Origin: G051132615 sp051132615
GTDB taxonomy: Bacteria; Pseudomonadota; Gammaproteobacteria; Burkholderiales; Neisseriaceae
Direction: 5' to 3'
DNA length: 64,000 bases
Assembly (NCBI RefSeq): GCF_051132615.1
Contig: NZ_CP152375.1
Location: 2,418,001-2,482,000 of the forward strand
Part shown: positions 1-8,039 of the stretch, piece after piece
How positions within the stretch are numbered: position 1 is the first letter of the stretch
Layout of the letters: every line of letters begins with the position of its first letter
The notes under the pieces: model-generated
The model's input: the letters and a program-made list of their open reading frames with translations, nothing else
Databases searched by the model: none
Told to the model about the DNA's origin: nothing
Position numbers and translations under genes: made by a program

Positions 1-644
1 ATTATGTGATTGCCATTACTCAGTTGGCACAAACAACGTTGCGTTCTGTCATTGGTCGTATGGAGTTGGATAAAACACTTGTAGAGCGTGATGAGATTAA
101 CCGTGTGGTTGTGGCTGCATTAGATGAAGCAGCTACATCATGGGGGGTGAAAGTTTTACGTTATGAAATTAAAGATTTGGTGCCTCCTCGTGAAATTTTA
201 CACTCAATGCAGCAACAAATTACGGCTGAGCGTGAAAAACGTGCCCGTATTGCAGAGTCAGAAGGCCGTAAATTAGAGCAAATTAATTTAGCAACAGGTG
301 CCAGAGAAGCCTCTATCCAACAATCTGAAGGTGAAATGCAAGCGGCGATTAATCAGTCTAAAGGGGAACGTTTGGCTTTAATCAATAAGGCTGAAGGTGA
401 AGCGCAGGCTCTACGTTTGGTTGCAGAAGCTTCTGCTGAGGCTATTCGTTTAGTAGCAGACGCTACTAAGGTGCCAGGTGGTATGGAAGCGGTTAATTTA
501 AAAGTAGCAGAGCAGTATGTTGAGGCATTTAGTAAGTTAGCTAAAGAGAGCAATACCTTAATTTTGCCTGCGAATGTGGCAGATATGGGGAGCTTAGTTG
601 CGGCTGGTTTGAAAATTGTGAATAGTCAGAAAAATGTTGGCTAA
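1..644 (+). CDS. Slipin/stomatin-family (SPFH) protein, 5' end cut by window
   Basis: This is the C-terminal part of an SPFH-domain membrane-scaffold protein of the paraslipin/QmcA kind. The reading frame is open through base 1 (tat gtg att ...), so the apparent GTG at base 6 is an internal codon and the N-terminal membrane anchor lies outside the window. Visible features are the family stretch QLAQTTLRS followed by LDKT and ER, then the end of the SPFH domain. After that comes a long Glu/Ala/Gln-rich coiled coil with repeated EGE and SKGE units (roughly residues 70-150 of the visible part), and a C-terminal helix with ILPANV. Slipins form oligomers at the inner membrane and are often paired with NfeD; whether NfeD lies upstream cannot be seen. 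The family call is firm, the exact subfamily less so. Confidence 0.85.
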   Translation, partial: YVIAITQLAQTTLRSVIGRMELDKTLVERDEINRVVVAALDEAATSWGVKVLRYEIKDLVPPREILHSMQQQITAEREKRARIAESEGRKLEQINLATGAREASIQQSEGEMQAAINQSKGERLALINKAEGEAQALRLVAEASAEAIRLVADATKVPGGMEAVNLKVAEQYVEAFSKLAKESNTLILPANVADMGSLVAAGLKIVNSQKNVG

Positions 645-664
645 TGATTAAAATAGCATCATTT

Positions 665-695
665 AACGGCTTTTGAAAAAAGGCCGTTTTTTATT
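665..695 (+). terminator. Rho-independent terminator after the slipin gene
   Basis: An imperfect hairpin (AACGGC TTTT / AAAA GGCCGTT, one bulged base) is followed directly by a run of T. It sits about 20 bases after the slipin stop codon. Confidence 0.75.
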
Positions 696-856
696 TGGTT
701 TGTATGATTTTGTGTCTTTATTTAATAGCTATTGTTTAATTTTTTGTTTTTAATGATGATTTATTGGGCCTGTGCATAAGAGCACTAGAAAATGTTGGCT
801 AACAGAAAGTCATCAAGGTAAAATAACTTTTTTATCTGAAAGTGTGTTTACAAACT

Positions 857-1306
857 ATGAGCCTGATTGGGGATATTCTTCCTGAAAACCATATTATCTT
901 AAATTTGGATGTAGGAAGTAAAAAAAGAGTTTTTGAACAAGTAGGCGTCTTGTTGGAAAATCATTTAGGGATATTAAGAGCAGAAGTATTTGATTGCCTT
1001 TTTGCCAGAGAAAAATTGGGGTCAACGGGTTTAGGGCAAGGCGTGGCTATTCCCCATGGTTGTATCAAAAGTTTAAAAGAAACGGTTGGCGTATTTGTTC
1101 GTACAAAAGAGCCTATTCCTTTTGATGCGCCTGATGGGCAACCTGTACAATTGATGTTTGTGTTACTTGCTCCTCAACAAGAAAATAATGACAGTCATTT
1201 GCAAATTTTATCTGATTTAGCACAGAAATTTGCTTCAAAAGAGATTCTTGAAAAGTTAAAAACGGCTCAAGATGCAGCAACAGTACGTCAAATATTCATA
1301 GGATAA
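857..1306 (+). CDS. ptsN: PTS IIA-like nitrogen-regulatory protein PtsN (EIIANtr)
   Basis: EIIA-type phosphocarrier of the nitrogen PTS, 149 residues. It accepts phosphate from NPr/HPr on a histidine and has regulatory rather than transport roles. The start used is the ATG at 857, because the protein then begins MSLIGDILP as the family does; a GTG at 842 is in frame but adds five residues foreign to the family. The active-site histidine lies in GVAIPHG (about residue 68) and the C-terminal part carries the usual LMFVLLAP and HLQILSDLA motifs. It is followed after 7 bases by hprK and then rapZ, the standard betaproteobacterial order, which ties it to HPr(Ser) kinase control. Confidence 0.93.
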   Translation: MSLIGDILPENHIILNLDVGSKKRVFEQVGVLLENHLGILRAEVFDCLFAREKLGSTGLGQGVAIPHGCIKSLKETVGVFVRTKEPIPFDAPDGQPVQLMFVLLAPQQENNDSHLQILSDLAQKFASKEILEKLKTAQDAATVRQIFIG

Positions 1307-1313
1307 ATAAAAA

Positions 1314-2273
1314 ATGCCCAGTATCACGGTCAGAAGGCTTTATAAAGACAACCAAGCTAAGCTTAGGCTGACATGGATTGCAGGGACAACTGGATCCGAT
1401 AATATTCTGACAACAGACAAAGGGCGTTCTACTGCTTTGGTTGGACATCTGAACTTTATTCACCCAAATCAAGTTCAGGTATTAGGGACAACTGAAGTTG
1501 ATTATTTAAATAAAATGGAAGCTGGGCAAATTAAAGCATCATTTGATGAGTTATTTGATCGAGTGATTTCACTGGTTATTGTTGCCAATAATTTATCTGT
1601 TCCTTCTCTTTTAAGAGATTATTGTCATACTCATAATGTACCACTGATGACTTCTGGGCTAGAAAGCCCTTATTTAATGGATGTTTTGCGTATTTATTTA
1701 CAACGACGTTTGGCTGTGTCTACAGTCATGCATGGTGTGTTTTTAGATGTGTTTGAAGTTGGTGTTTTGATTGTTGGGCAGTCTGGTTTAGGTAAAAGTG
1801 AATTGGCTTTGGAATTGATTTCTAGGGGGCATGGTTTGGTTGCTGATGATGCAATTGAATTATATCGTATTGCACCAGAGCGCTTAGAAGCAAGATGTCC
1901 TGCAATATTAAGAGATTTTTTAGAAGTAAGAGGTTTGGGTATTTTAAATGTGCGTACGGTATTTGGTGAGTTGGCAGTACGCCCTAAAAAGTTATTGCAA
2001 TTGATTATTCATTTGGTTTATGCGACAGATGAACACATGCAAAGTTTGGATCGATTAAATACGTATAAGGAAACAGAAGAAATACTGGACGTGCACATTC
2101 GTAAAGTCACTTTACCTGTTGCCGCTGGTCGGAACTTGGCTGTATTGGTAGAAGCTGCGGTACAAAATTATATTTTACAATTAAGAGGGATTGACAGTAC
2201 AAAAGATTTTATTGAAAGGCAAACCGCTGTGCTTAAAGAGCAGGAGGCAGATGATGCGTTTGATTCTGATTAG
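1314..2273 (+). CDS. hprK: HPr kinase/phosphorylase
   Basis: Bifunctional HPr(Ser) kinase/phosphorylase, 319 residues, the usual length. It phosphorylates or dephosphorylates HPr on serine and so couples carbon status to regulation. The P-loop GQSGLGKS lies near residue 155 and the HprK signature EVRGLGILNVRT follows near residue 205. The N-terminal domain has the expected HLNFIHPNQVQVLG region. The gene lies between ptsN and rapZ; its last 20 bases overlap the rapZ start, which implies co-transcription and probably coupled translation. Many betaproteobacteria keep this regulatory PTS without sugar permeases; no PTS permease is seen here. Confidence 0.95.
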   Translation: MPSITVRRLYKDNQAKLRLTWIAGTTGSDNILTTDKGRSTALVGHLNFIHPNQVQVLGTTEVDYLNKMEAGQIKASFDELFDRVISLVIVANNLSVPSLLRDYCHTHNVPLMTSGLESPYLMDVLRIYLQRRLAVSTVMHGVFLDVFEVGVLIVGQSGLGKSELALELISRGHGLVADDAIELYRIAPERLEARCPAILRDFLEVRGLGILNVRTVFGELAVRPKKLLQLIIHLVYATDEHMQSLDRLNTYKETEEILDVHIRKVTLPVAAGRNLAVLVEAAVQNYILQLRGIDSTKDFIERQTAVLKEQEADDAFDSD

Positions 2274-3090
2274 TGGTTTATCTGGTTCAGGAAAATCAGT
2301 AGCGCTCAAGTTTTTAGAGGACTTGGGTTTTTTTTGTGTTGATAATTTACCATTAGCATTATTAGATGAGTTGATTGAAATGCACCAGCAAACAGGTGTA
2401 CAAAAATTAGCCATTAGTGTTGATACCAGAGCAGGGCATAGATTTACTTGTTTTGCACAGCAGGTTCAGTCATTACGACAAAAAGGGATTCATCTGGATC
2501 TTTTGTTTTTGGAGTCTACCGAGGCGGTTTTAATTAAACGGTTTTCTGAAACCCGTAGGCGTCACCCTTTAGCCAGTGCTAATTTAACATTGGAAGAGGC
2601 TATTGTTTTGGAAAAAGAATTACTGATGCCTATTCAAGAACAAGCACATAGAATAGACACCAGTTTTCTTTCTACGCCACAGCTTCGGGCATTTATAAAG
2701 CAGTGGTTAGGTATGCCACCTCAGATTGTGCATTTGGTTTTTGAGTCTTTTGGTTATAAATATGGTTTGCCTATTGATGCAGATTTTGTGTTTGATGTAC
2801 GTTGTTTGCCTAATCCACATTATGATTCTGAGTTAACTACATTGACAGGCTTAGACCAGCCAATATGTGATTTTTTTCAGGATAAAAAAATTGTGTGGCA
2901 AATGATTGATCAAATAGAAATATTTTTAAAATTATGGTTACCCTATTTTCAGGCTGAAAATCGCCACTATTTAACAGTTGCTATTGGTTGTACGGGTGGG
3001 CAGCATCGTTCAGTATTTGTGAGTCAACGTTTGCTTGAGCGCTTTGCTAATATTCATGCTCAAGTGAGACATCGTCAATTAAATCGTTAA
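2254..3090 (+). CDS. rapZ: RNase adapter protein RapZ
   Basis: P-loop NTPase family protein, 278 residues from the start chosen here. In Escherichia coli RapZ binds GlmZ/GlmY small RNAs and guides RNase E; its targets in this lineage are not known from sequence. The start is placed at ATG 2254, six bases after a perfect AGGAGG (2242-2247) inside the end of hprK; this gives MRLILISGLSGSGKS. An ATG at 2251 is too close to the ribosome site, and a longer open frame back to 2191 is merely overlap. Motifs are the Walker A GLSGSGKS, a DTRAG segment, and the C-terminal GCTGGQHRSVF block typical of the family. Confidence 0.93.
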   Translation: MRLILISGLSGSGKSVALKFLEDLGFFCVDNLPLALLDELIEMHQQTGVQKLAISVDTRAGHRFTCFAQQVQSLRQKGIHLDLLFLESTEAVLIKRFSETRRRHPLASANLTLEEAIVLEKELLMPIQEQAHRIDTSFLSTPQLRAFIKQWLGMPPQIVHLVFESFGYKYGLPIDADFVFDVRCLPNPHYDSELTTLTGLDQPICDFFQDKKIVWQMIDQIEIFLKLWLPYFQAENRHYLTVAIGCTGGQHRSVFVSQRLLERFANIHAQVRHRQLNR

Positions 3091-3176
3091 TTTAATCAGT
3101 TGGTTAGATTGTTTTTTCTGTTCATAATATTTTATGAGGCTGATTCTTAAATGTTACTATTTTCTAATGAAAATAA

Positions 3177-3653
3177 ATGAATATTTGGGGGGCGGTATCA
3201 ATGAATATTGGGGCTTATATTAACGGACGATTAAGCTTGTGTTGGCATCATCACAATAAAGAATGTGTCTGTAACGCACTTCAAGAACTGATTGTTTGTG
3301 ATCAAGCAGATTTATGTGATTATTTTATATTGGGTCGATTATTGGTTGAACAAAAACGCTATCAATATGCGATTAAAGCTTTGTCTAGTTATATTACATT
3401 GTGTATAGAAAATATAGAGCAGGTAAGTCATTTTATATCTAATCATCACAAAGCCGCTATTGGTGCGGAGTATCATTTGAATATTGCTTATCTGTTAAGG
3501 GCTTATGTTTATGCTCTAGTTGGTCAACAAGAGAAGGCTTTAAAAGACTTAGAAACAATGATGGTATATAGTAAGCACAGTATTCTCGATAATATCCTCT
3601 GGTTAGATGGGCATTCTGATATTTCTCATCGAAGTGTATTGGCATTAATATAA
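3177..3653 (+). CDS. Hypothetical protein with TPR-like helices
   Basis: I do not recognise a named family. The 158-residue product is rich in His, Cys and Leu and has a helical pattern like a degenerate tetratricopeptide pair: LGRLLVEQKRYQYAIKAL near residue 60 and LRAYVYALVGQQEKALKDLE near residue 110. There is no signal peptide or membrane segment. It could start at 3177 or at ATG 3201; neither has a clean ribosome site, though a G-rich stretch precedes the second. It lies 86 bases after rapZ and is closed by its own terminator, so it may be the last gene of the ptsN operon. Similar short TPR proteins act as protein-binding adapters, but no partner is suggested. Confidence 0.6.
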   Translation: MNIWGAVSMNIGAYINGRLSLCWHHHNKECVCNALQELIVCDQADLCDYFILGRLLVEQKRYQYAIKALSSYITLCIENIEQVSHFISNHHKAAIGAEYHLNIAYLLRAYVYALVGQQEKALKDLETMMVYSKHSILDNILWLDGHSDISHRSVLALI

Positions 3654-3688
3654 GCTATTTTTAGAATAATGATTTTTTTCTCATTGAG

Positions 3689-3718
3689 CTGCTTTGTAGA
3701 AATATAAAGCAGTTTTTA
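3689..3718 (+). terminator. Rho-independent terminator after the TPR-like gene
   Basis: Seven-base stem CTGCTTT (3689-3695) with AAAGCAG (3706-3712), ten-base loop, then five T. It lies 36 bases after the stop codon of the upstream gene. Confidence 0.75.
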
Positions 3719-3978
3719 TATGATAAAAAATATTAATAACAGTTGCATATTGAATGTGTGTGTAGTACTTTTAATCCTATATTTTTATTTAGATTTTATC
3801 TATCTTTATTTTGTCGCAGAAATTTTTATTGTATTTTCTTTTTTATTAATCATCTGTTTTTGTTTTTTCTTTCTAAAAATAAATTTTCTTTGAGTTGTAT
3901 TATTTAGAACAATAAATAAATATTTAATAGTGTGTGATTTGAAGGAGGTTCTTTATATAACATACAAAGGAGAAAGCG
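3719..3978 (+). other. AT-rich upstream region of the alcohol dehydrogenase
   Basis: The gap between 3654 and 3978 begins with the terminator above and is then very AT-rich, with no open frame worth calling. It must hold the adh promoter, but no -35/-10 pair stands out. It contains a perfect AAGGAGG (3942-3948) with no start codon at a usable distance, followed by a second ribosome site AAAGGAGA (3966-3973) that serves the ATG at 3979. Confidence 0.5.
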
Positions 3979-5073
3979 ATGAAAGCATCAGTCGTGGAAA
4001 AAGTTGGCGGGCAATTTATAACAGAAGAAGTTATTTTAGATAGCCCCTTAGATTTAGAAGTTTTATTGGATGTTCAAGCTTCTGGGTTATGTCATTCTGA
4101 TTTACATGTGGCTCATGATGGTTATGGTAATTCATTTCCGGCGGTATTAGGCCATGAGGTTGCTGGTGTTGTTAAAGAGGTGGGAAAACAGGTGACTGAA
4201 TTTAAAGTAGGCGATCATGTTGTTGGTTGTTTAATTCAGTTTTGTGGGCATTGTGAGGCGTGTTTATCTGGTCATACCTATCGTTGTTTACATAAAGAAG
4301 AAACATTACGCTTGCCTAATACAAAGCCACGTATTACTCGGCCAGATGGTTCGGTTGTTTATCAGGGAATGGGGTTAGGTGGTTTTGCAGAACAAGCATT
4401 GGTACATCAAAATCAGTTAGTCAAGGTGCCAAAAGAAGTGCCTTTTAGCCGAGCATGTATATTGGGTTGTGGCACAATTACTGGTGCTGGTGCGATGATT
4501 AATACCGCTAAGATTCGCCCAGGTAATACTGTTGCTGTTATTGGCTTAGGTGGGGTAGGTTTAAATGCTATTTCAGGTGCTCGAATTGCAGGAGCCACCA
4601 CAATTATTGCCATTGATTTACAGCCTAATAAATTGGCATTGGCCAAAAAATTTGGTGCCACCCATACAATTCACTCAGGTGAAGTAGATGCTGTTGCGGC
4701 AGTGCATGAAATTACGCAAGGTGGGGTAGATGCTGCGTTTGAGATTATTGGTTTAAAACCAACGGCACAGCAGGCATTGGCGATGGCAAAAGAAGGTGGT
4801 GGGGCATACCTTATTGGGTTACAAAAACCTGGGCGTTTACTCGAAATAGATGGTTCACCAGAATTGATTTTTTCACAAAAAAAATTACAAGGTGTTTGGA
4901 TGGGGTCATCTAATTTTAAATATGATATTCCTATGTATGCCAAACTTTATCTTGAAGGAAGATTAAATCTAGATGATCTTATTTCTCAAGAAATACACAT
5001 AGATCAAGTACAAGCTAGCTATGATGAGTTAGAAAAAGGCGCTATTGCTCGTTCTATCATCACTGCTTTTTAG
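3979..5073 (+). CDS. Zinc-dependent alcohol dehydrogenase (MDR family)
   Basis: Medium-chain NAD(P)-dependent dehydrogenase, 364 residues, oxidising an alcohol or reducing an aldehyde in the cytoplasm. Catalytic zinc ligands are visible as GLCHSD (Cys near residue 37) and GHE (about 59). The structural zinc loop CxxCxxCx7C is CGHCEACLSGHTYRC. The Rossmann motif GLGGVG comes near residue 190, followed by an acidic residue (AIDLQ) that favours NAD. The pattern resembles class III/NDMA-type alcohol dehydrogenases more than plain AdhP; the substrate is not predictable. An AAAGGAGA ribosome site precedes the ATG. The convergent GntR gene is a plausible but unproven regulator. Confidence 0.85.
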   Translation: MKASVVEKVGGQFITEEVILDSPLDLEVLLDVQASGLCHSDLHVAHDGYGNSFPAVLGHEVAGVVKEVGKQVTEFKVGDHVVGCLIQFCGHCEACLSGHTYRCLHKEETLRLPNTKPRITRPDGSVVYQGMGLGGFAEQALVHQNQLVKVPKEVPFSRACILGCGTITGAGAMINTAKIRPGNTVAVIGLGGVGLNAISGARIAGATTIIAIDLQPNKLALAKKFGATHTIHSGEVDAVAAVHEITQGGVDAAFEIIGLKPTAQQALAMAKEGGGAYLIGLQKPGRLLEIDGSPELIFSQKKLQGVWMGSSNFKYDIPMYAKLYLEGRLNLDDLISQEIHIDQVQASYDELEKGAIARSIITAF

Positions 5074-5078
5074 TCAAA

Positions 5079-5134
5079 TTCATTTAAAAACCCACAAACC
5101 AAACTTGAACTTGGTTTGTGGGTTTTTAAATGAA
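5079..5134. terminator. Bidirectional terminator with 24-bp perfect stem
   Basis: The arms 5079-5102 and 5111-5134 are perfect inverse complements with an eight-base loop. The stem has a CCCACAAACCAA core flanked by A-tracts and T-tracts, so it reads as a terminator from both sides. It serves the convergent adh and gntR-type genes, and the stop codon of the latter lies in the right arm. Confidence 0.85.
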
Positions 5135-5737
5135 CAGTAATGTTTGATTAGCTGTGATGGATATTGTTTCTTTTAAGCTAAGGGTCTGGTAGATATTAGA
5201 TAAGCATTTAAATATATTGGCTTTGCTATTTTGAGTGCGTGTTAATACACCATATAAATGCTGATAGCTTACAGGAAGTAGGAGGTTTAACATATCGTGT
5301 AAACAAGAGTTGCTAATCATCGCATAAAGTTCAGTAAGAATGTTTTGACACTGTTCATAATACTGATCAACTGTACTATTTGTCTGTAATTGTTCCAGTA
5401 GTTTGATGTGTTGATTGAGTGAATGCTCCGTATCAGGAAGCATATGTTGTTTTATATCGATTATTGCTTGGTTTAAAAGAGTAAACCAAAGTTCTAAAAA
5501 ATCTTTTTGTTTGTCTAAATTTAAGCCACGGACAACGGCTCCTCTGTTAGGATAAATCGTGACAAGGTGCCATGACTCGAGTATTAATAGAGCCTCTCTA
5601 ACGGAGCCTCTACTGACTTGATACTCTTTTGCTAAACGTGATTCTGCTAAACGTGATTCTGTATTCAATTCACCTTTTATGATCTTTTGTGCCAAATAAT
5701 TGGCAATTTGTTTAGAAATCAGTTCATTGCCTAACAT
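5126..5737 (-). CDS. GntR-family transcriptional regulator
   Basis: One-component regulator of 203 residues. The N-terminal winged helix is clear: IIKGELN, RLAESRLAKEYQVSRGSVREAL (about residues 18-50) and a wing ending NRGAVV. The C-terminal part is helical and of the length of an FCD ligand-binding domain, although the histidines that usually bind metal in FCD domains are hard to place, so the effector is unknown. A 15-bp direct repeat (5631-5660) encodes RLAES twice, but the domain length is normal. The gene converges on the alcohol dehydrogenase and is divergent from mpl. Confidence 0.85.
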   Translation of the reverse strand: MLGNELISKQIANYLAQKIIKGELNTESRLAESRLAKEYQVSRGSVREALLILESWHLVTIYPNRGAVVRGLNLDKQKDFLELWFTLLNQAIIDIKQHMLPDTEHSLNQHIKLLEQLQTNSTVDQYYEQCQNILTELYAMISNSCLHDMLNLLLPVSYQHLYGVLTRTQNSKANIFKCLSNIYQTLSLKETISITANQTLLFI

Positions 5738-5891
5738 AATTATTTTCCTTGTGTGCGAGTCGCTTTAGCATGACTAAAAATTAGGTATTTTGTCAAATAA
5801 TATCCGTTTTCATCGAATTCTTTAGGTGCTCTGATATTCAAAAGCCTGCTTTTGTTGTATCCTTAGCACTTTTGTTCAGACATATATAAAC

Positions 5892-7253
5892 ATGAAACAT
5901 ATTCACATTGTTGGTATTTGCGGCACCTTTATGGGGGGGATTGCGGCCATTGCGAAAGAGGCAGGGTTTAAAGTAACAGGATGTGATGCAAATGTGTATC
6001 CGCCTATGAGTACGCAACTTGAGAATATGGGTATTCAGTTAATACAAGGTTTTGATGCCAAGCAAACTGAGCTTAAACCAGACTTGTTTGTTATTGGTAA
6101 TGTGGTGACTCGTGGTAATCCTTTAATGGAGGAAATACTGAATCAGGGTTTAGCCTATACTTCTGGACCACAATGGTTATTTGAAAATGTATTAAAAAAT
6201 TTATGGGTATTGGCTGTTGCTGGCACTCATGGTAAGACAACGACAGCCAGTATGTTGGCTTGGGTTTTAGAATATGCAGGATTAGCACCAGGTTTTTTAA
6301 TTGGTGGAATTCCGCAAAACTTTAGTGTTTCTGCGCGTATGCCGCAAAGACCTGTTCAAGATAACAATAGTATTAGCCCTTTTTTTGTGATTGAAGCGGA
6401 TGAGTATGACACTGCTTTTTTTGATAAGCGCTCAAAATTTGTGCATTATCATCCTCGCACAGCGATTTTGAATAATTTGGAGTTTGACCATGCCGATATT
6501 TTTCCTGATTTAGCGGCTATTCAAACTCAATTTCATCATTTAATTCGTACTATTCCTGAGCAAGGATTGATTATCAGCAATGGTAGTGAACAGAATTTAA
6601 CAGATACTTTAGCAAAAGGTGTTTGGACGGCAGTAGAACAATTTGGTGTTAAAAATGGCTGGCAGGCAAAGTTATTAGATAACGATGCTTTTGAAGTATA
6701 TTTAGATAGCTGTTTGGTTGGAACCGTACATTGGTCTTTGTTAGGAGAGCATAATCGAAATAATGCTTTAGCAGCTATTGCCGCTGCCAGACATATTGGT
6801 ATTGAGCCAACATTAGCTTGTGAGGCTTTGAGTGTCTTTAAAAATGTAAAACGGCGTATGGAAATTAAAGGGCAGGTAAATGGGGCAACGATTTATGATG
6901 ACTTTGCCCATCATCCCACGGCTATTGCAACCACTATTGCTGGTTTACGGGCAAAGGTAGGGCAACAAAAAATTATCGCCGTATTGGAACCACGCTCAAA
7001 TACAATGAAACTAGGCTCCATGAAGGATGCTTTGGCTTCTTCGTTACAAGAGGCTGATCAGGTGATTTGTTATGCAGGTGCCGTTGATTGGAATGTGGTA
7101 GATGCTTTATTACCTTTACAAGAAAAAGCCACCGTTTTCCAAGATTTTGATGAAATGTTGATTTATATTAAAACAATAATGAATCAAAACGATCATGTTT
7201 TGATTATGAGTAATGGCGGCTTTCAGGGCATTCACGATAAATTATTAAAATAA
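5892..7253 (+). CDS. mpl: UDP-N-acetylmuramate:L-alanyl-gamma-D-glutamyl-meso-diaminopimelate ligase
   Basis: Murein-recycling ligase, 453 residues, that joins the recycled tripeptide to UDP-MurNAc in the cytoplasm. The N-terminus MKHIHIVGICGTFMGG is characteristic of Mpl rather than MurC. The ATP loop AGTHGKTTTASM is near residue 110, the Mur-ligase EADEYDTAFFDKRSKF block is near 168, and DDFAHHPTA is near 337. A run of seven G (5933-5939) lies near the start. A cold-shock/DUF1294 gene follows after 18 bases, so the two may be co-transcribed. Confidence 0.95.
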   Translation: MKHIHIVGICGTFMGGIAAIAKEAGFKVTGCDANVYPPMSTQLENMGIQLIQGFDAKQTELKPDLFVIGNVVTRGNPLMEEILNQGLAYTSGPQWLFENVLKNLWVLAVAGTHGKTTTASMLAWVLEYAGLAPGFLIGGIPQNFSVSARMPQRPVQDNNSISPFFVIEADEYDTAFFDKRSKFVHYHPRTAILNNLEFDHADIFPDLAAIQTQFHHLIRTIPEQGLIISNGSEQNLTDTLAKGVWTAVEQFGVKNGWQAKLLDNDAFEVYLDSCLVGTVHWSLLGEHNRNNALAAIAAARHIGIEPTLACEALSVFKNVKRRMEIKGQVNGATIYDDFAHHPTAIATTIAGLRAKVGQQKIIAVLEPRSNTMKLGSMKDALASSLQEADQVICYAGAVDWNVVDALLPLQEKATVFQDFDEMLIYIKTIMNQNDHVLIMSNGGFQGIHDKLLK

Positions 7254-7271
7254 GTTTTATTAAGGGGTAAC

Positions 7272-8021
7272 ATGGAGTATCACCAACCAAATATGGCTCA
7301 AGATTATAGGGGGACTATTCAATTTTGGGATAAAGAAAAAGGTTTTGGTTTCATCGATTCAGATTATTTTGATGAACGCCTATTCGTTCATGGTAGCGAA
7401 ATATTTCCAAAGGGGTATGTGCCCTTTATTGGTGAACACGTATCTTTTATGGTAGGCAATTCTCCAGATAAGAAAATTTGGGCCAAAAAAGTGGTTTTGA
7501 TCAGACAAATGGAGTTGGAAGAACCTATTACACCAAATCCTTCTAACATTGATATTTCTACTTCATCGGGGGAGTTAAAGCCTGAGTCAATTAAATTCGA
7601 TTGGTCTTTAACCAGCATTGCTTATATTGTGGCAATGGTGATTTTTTTAGAAATTGTTCATGTGTTTTGTACCAGAGGGTCAATGCCTATAATCGTATTT
7701 TATGGTTATATGGGTATGAATATATGGTCATTATTTTTATATATTAAAGACAAGCGTGCAGCATTAAATGATTTATGGCGTGTTCCTGAAAAAACATTAT
7801 TGTGGTCCAGTGTGTTAGGTGGCTGGCCTGCCGCACTTTGTATACAAAACATTATTAGACATAAAAATCAGAAAACAGAATTCAAGCAACTGTTTATTGG
7901 CACCATTATTCTTAATATTATTGCGTTTTCTATTCTTGCTTTTTTTAGCAAAGATTTAAATGCTTATTTTGCTTATATTCAAAATTTGTTTGGTGTGTGG
8001 TTTAAATCTTTTTCTTCTTAA
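7272..8021 (+). CDS. Cold-shock domain plus DUF1294 membrane protein
   Basis: Fusion protein of 249 residues. Residues 10-70 form a cold-shock nucleic-acid-binding domain (GTIQFWDKEKGFGFI with RNP1-like GFGFI, then LFVHGSEI as RNP2-like). After a low-complexity linker there are two hydrophobic segments (about 115-155) and a DUF1294 domain: MNIWSLFLYIKDK, then WRVPEKTLL, GGWPAAL and RHKNQKTEF, ending in a further membrane helix. The architecture is known in proteobacteria; the function is not established, but an RNA-binding domain tethered to the inner membrane is implied. An AAGGGG ribosome site precedes the ATG. Confidence 0.85.
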   Translation: MEYHQPNMAQDYRGTIQFWDKEKGFGFIDSDYFDERLFVHGSEIFPKGYVPFIGEHVSFMVGNSPDKKIWAKKVVLIRQMELEEPITPNPSNIDISTSSGELKPESIKFDWSLTSIAYIVAMVIFLEIVHVFCTRGSMPIIVFYGYMGMNIWSLFLYIKDKRAALNDLWRVPEKTLLWSSVLGGWPAALCIQNIIRHKNQKTEFKQLFIGTIILNIIAFSILAFFSKDLNAYFAYIQNLFGVWFKSFSS

Positions 8022-8039
8022 AAATTAAAGACAAAAATT

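Noticed and set aside
5631..5660. 15-bp tandem direct repeat inside the GntR gene, encoding RLAES twice
   Set aside because: The winged-helix domain has its usual length with both copies, so no insertion is implied.
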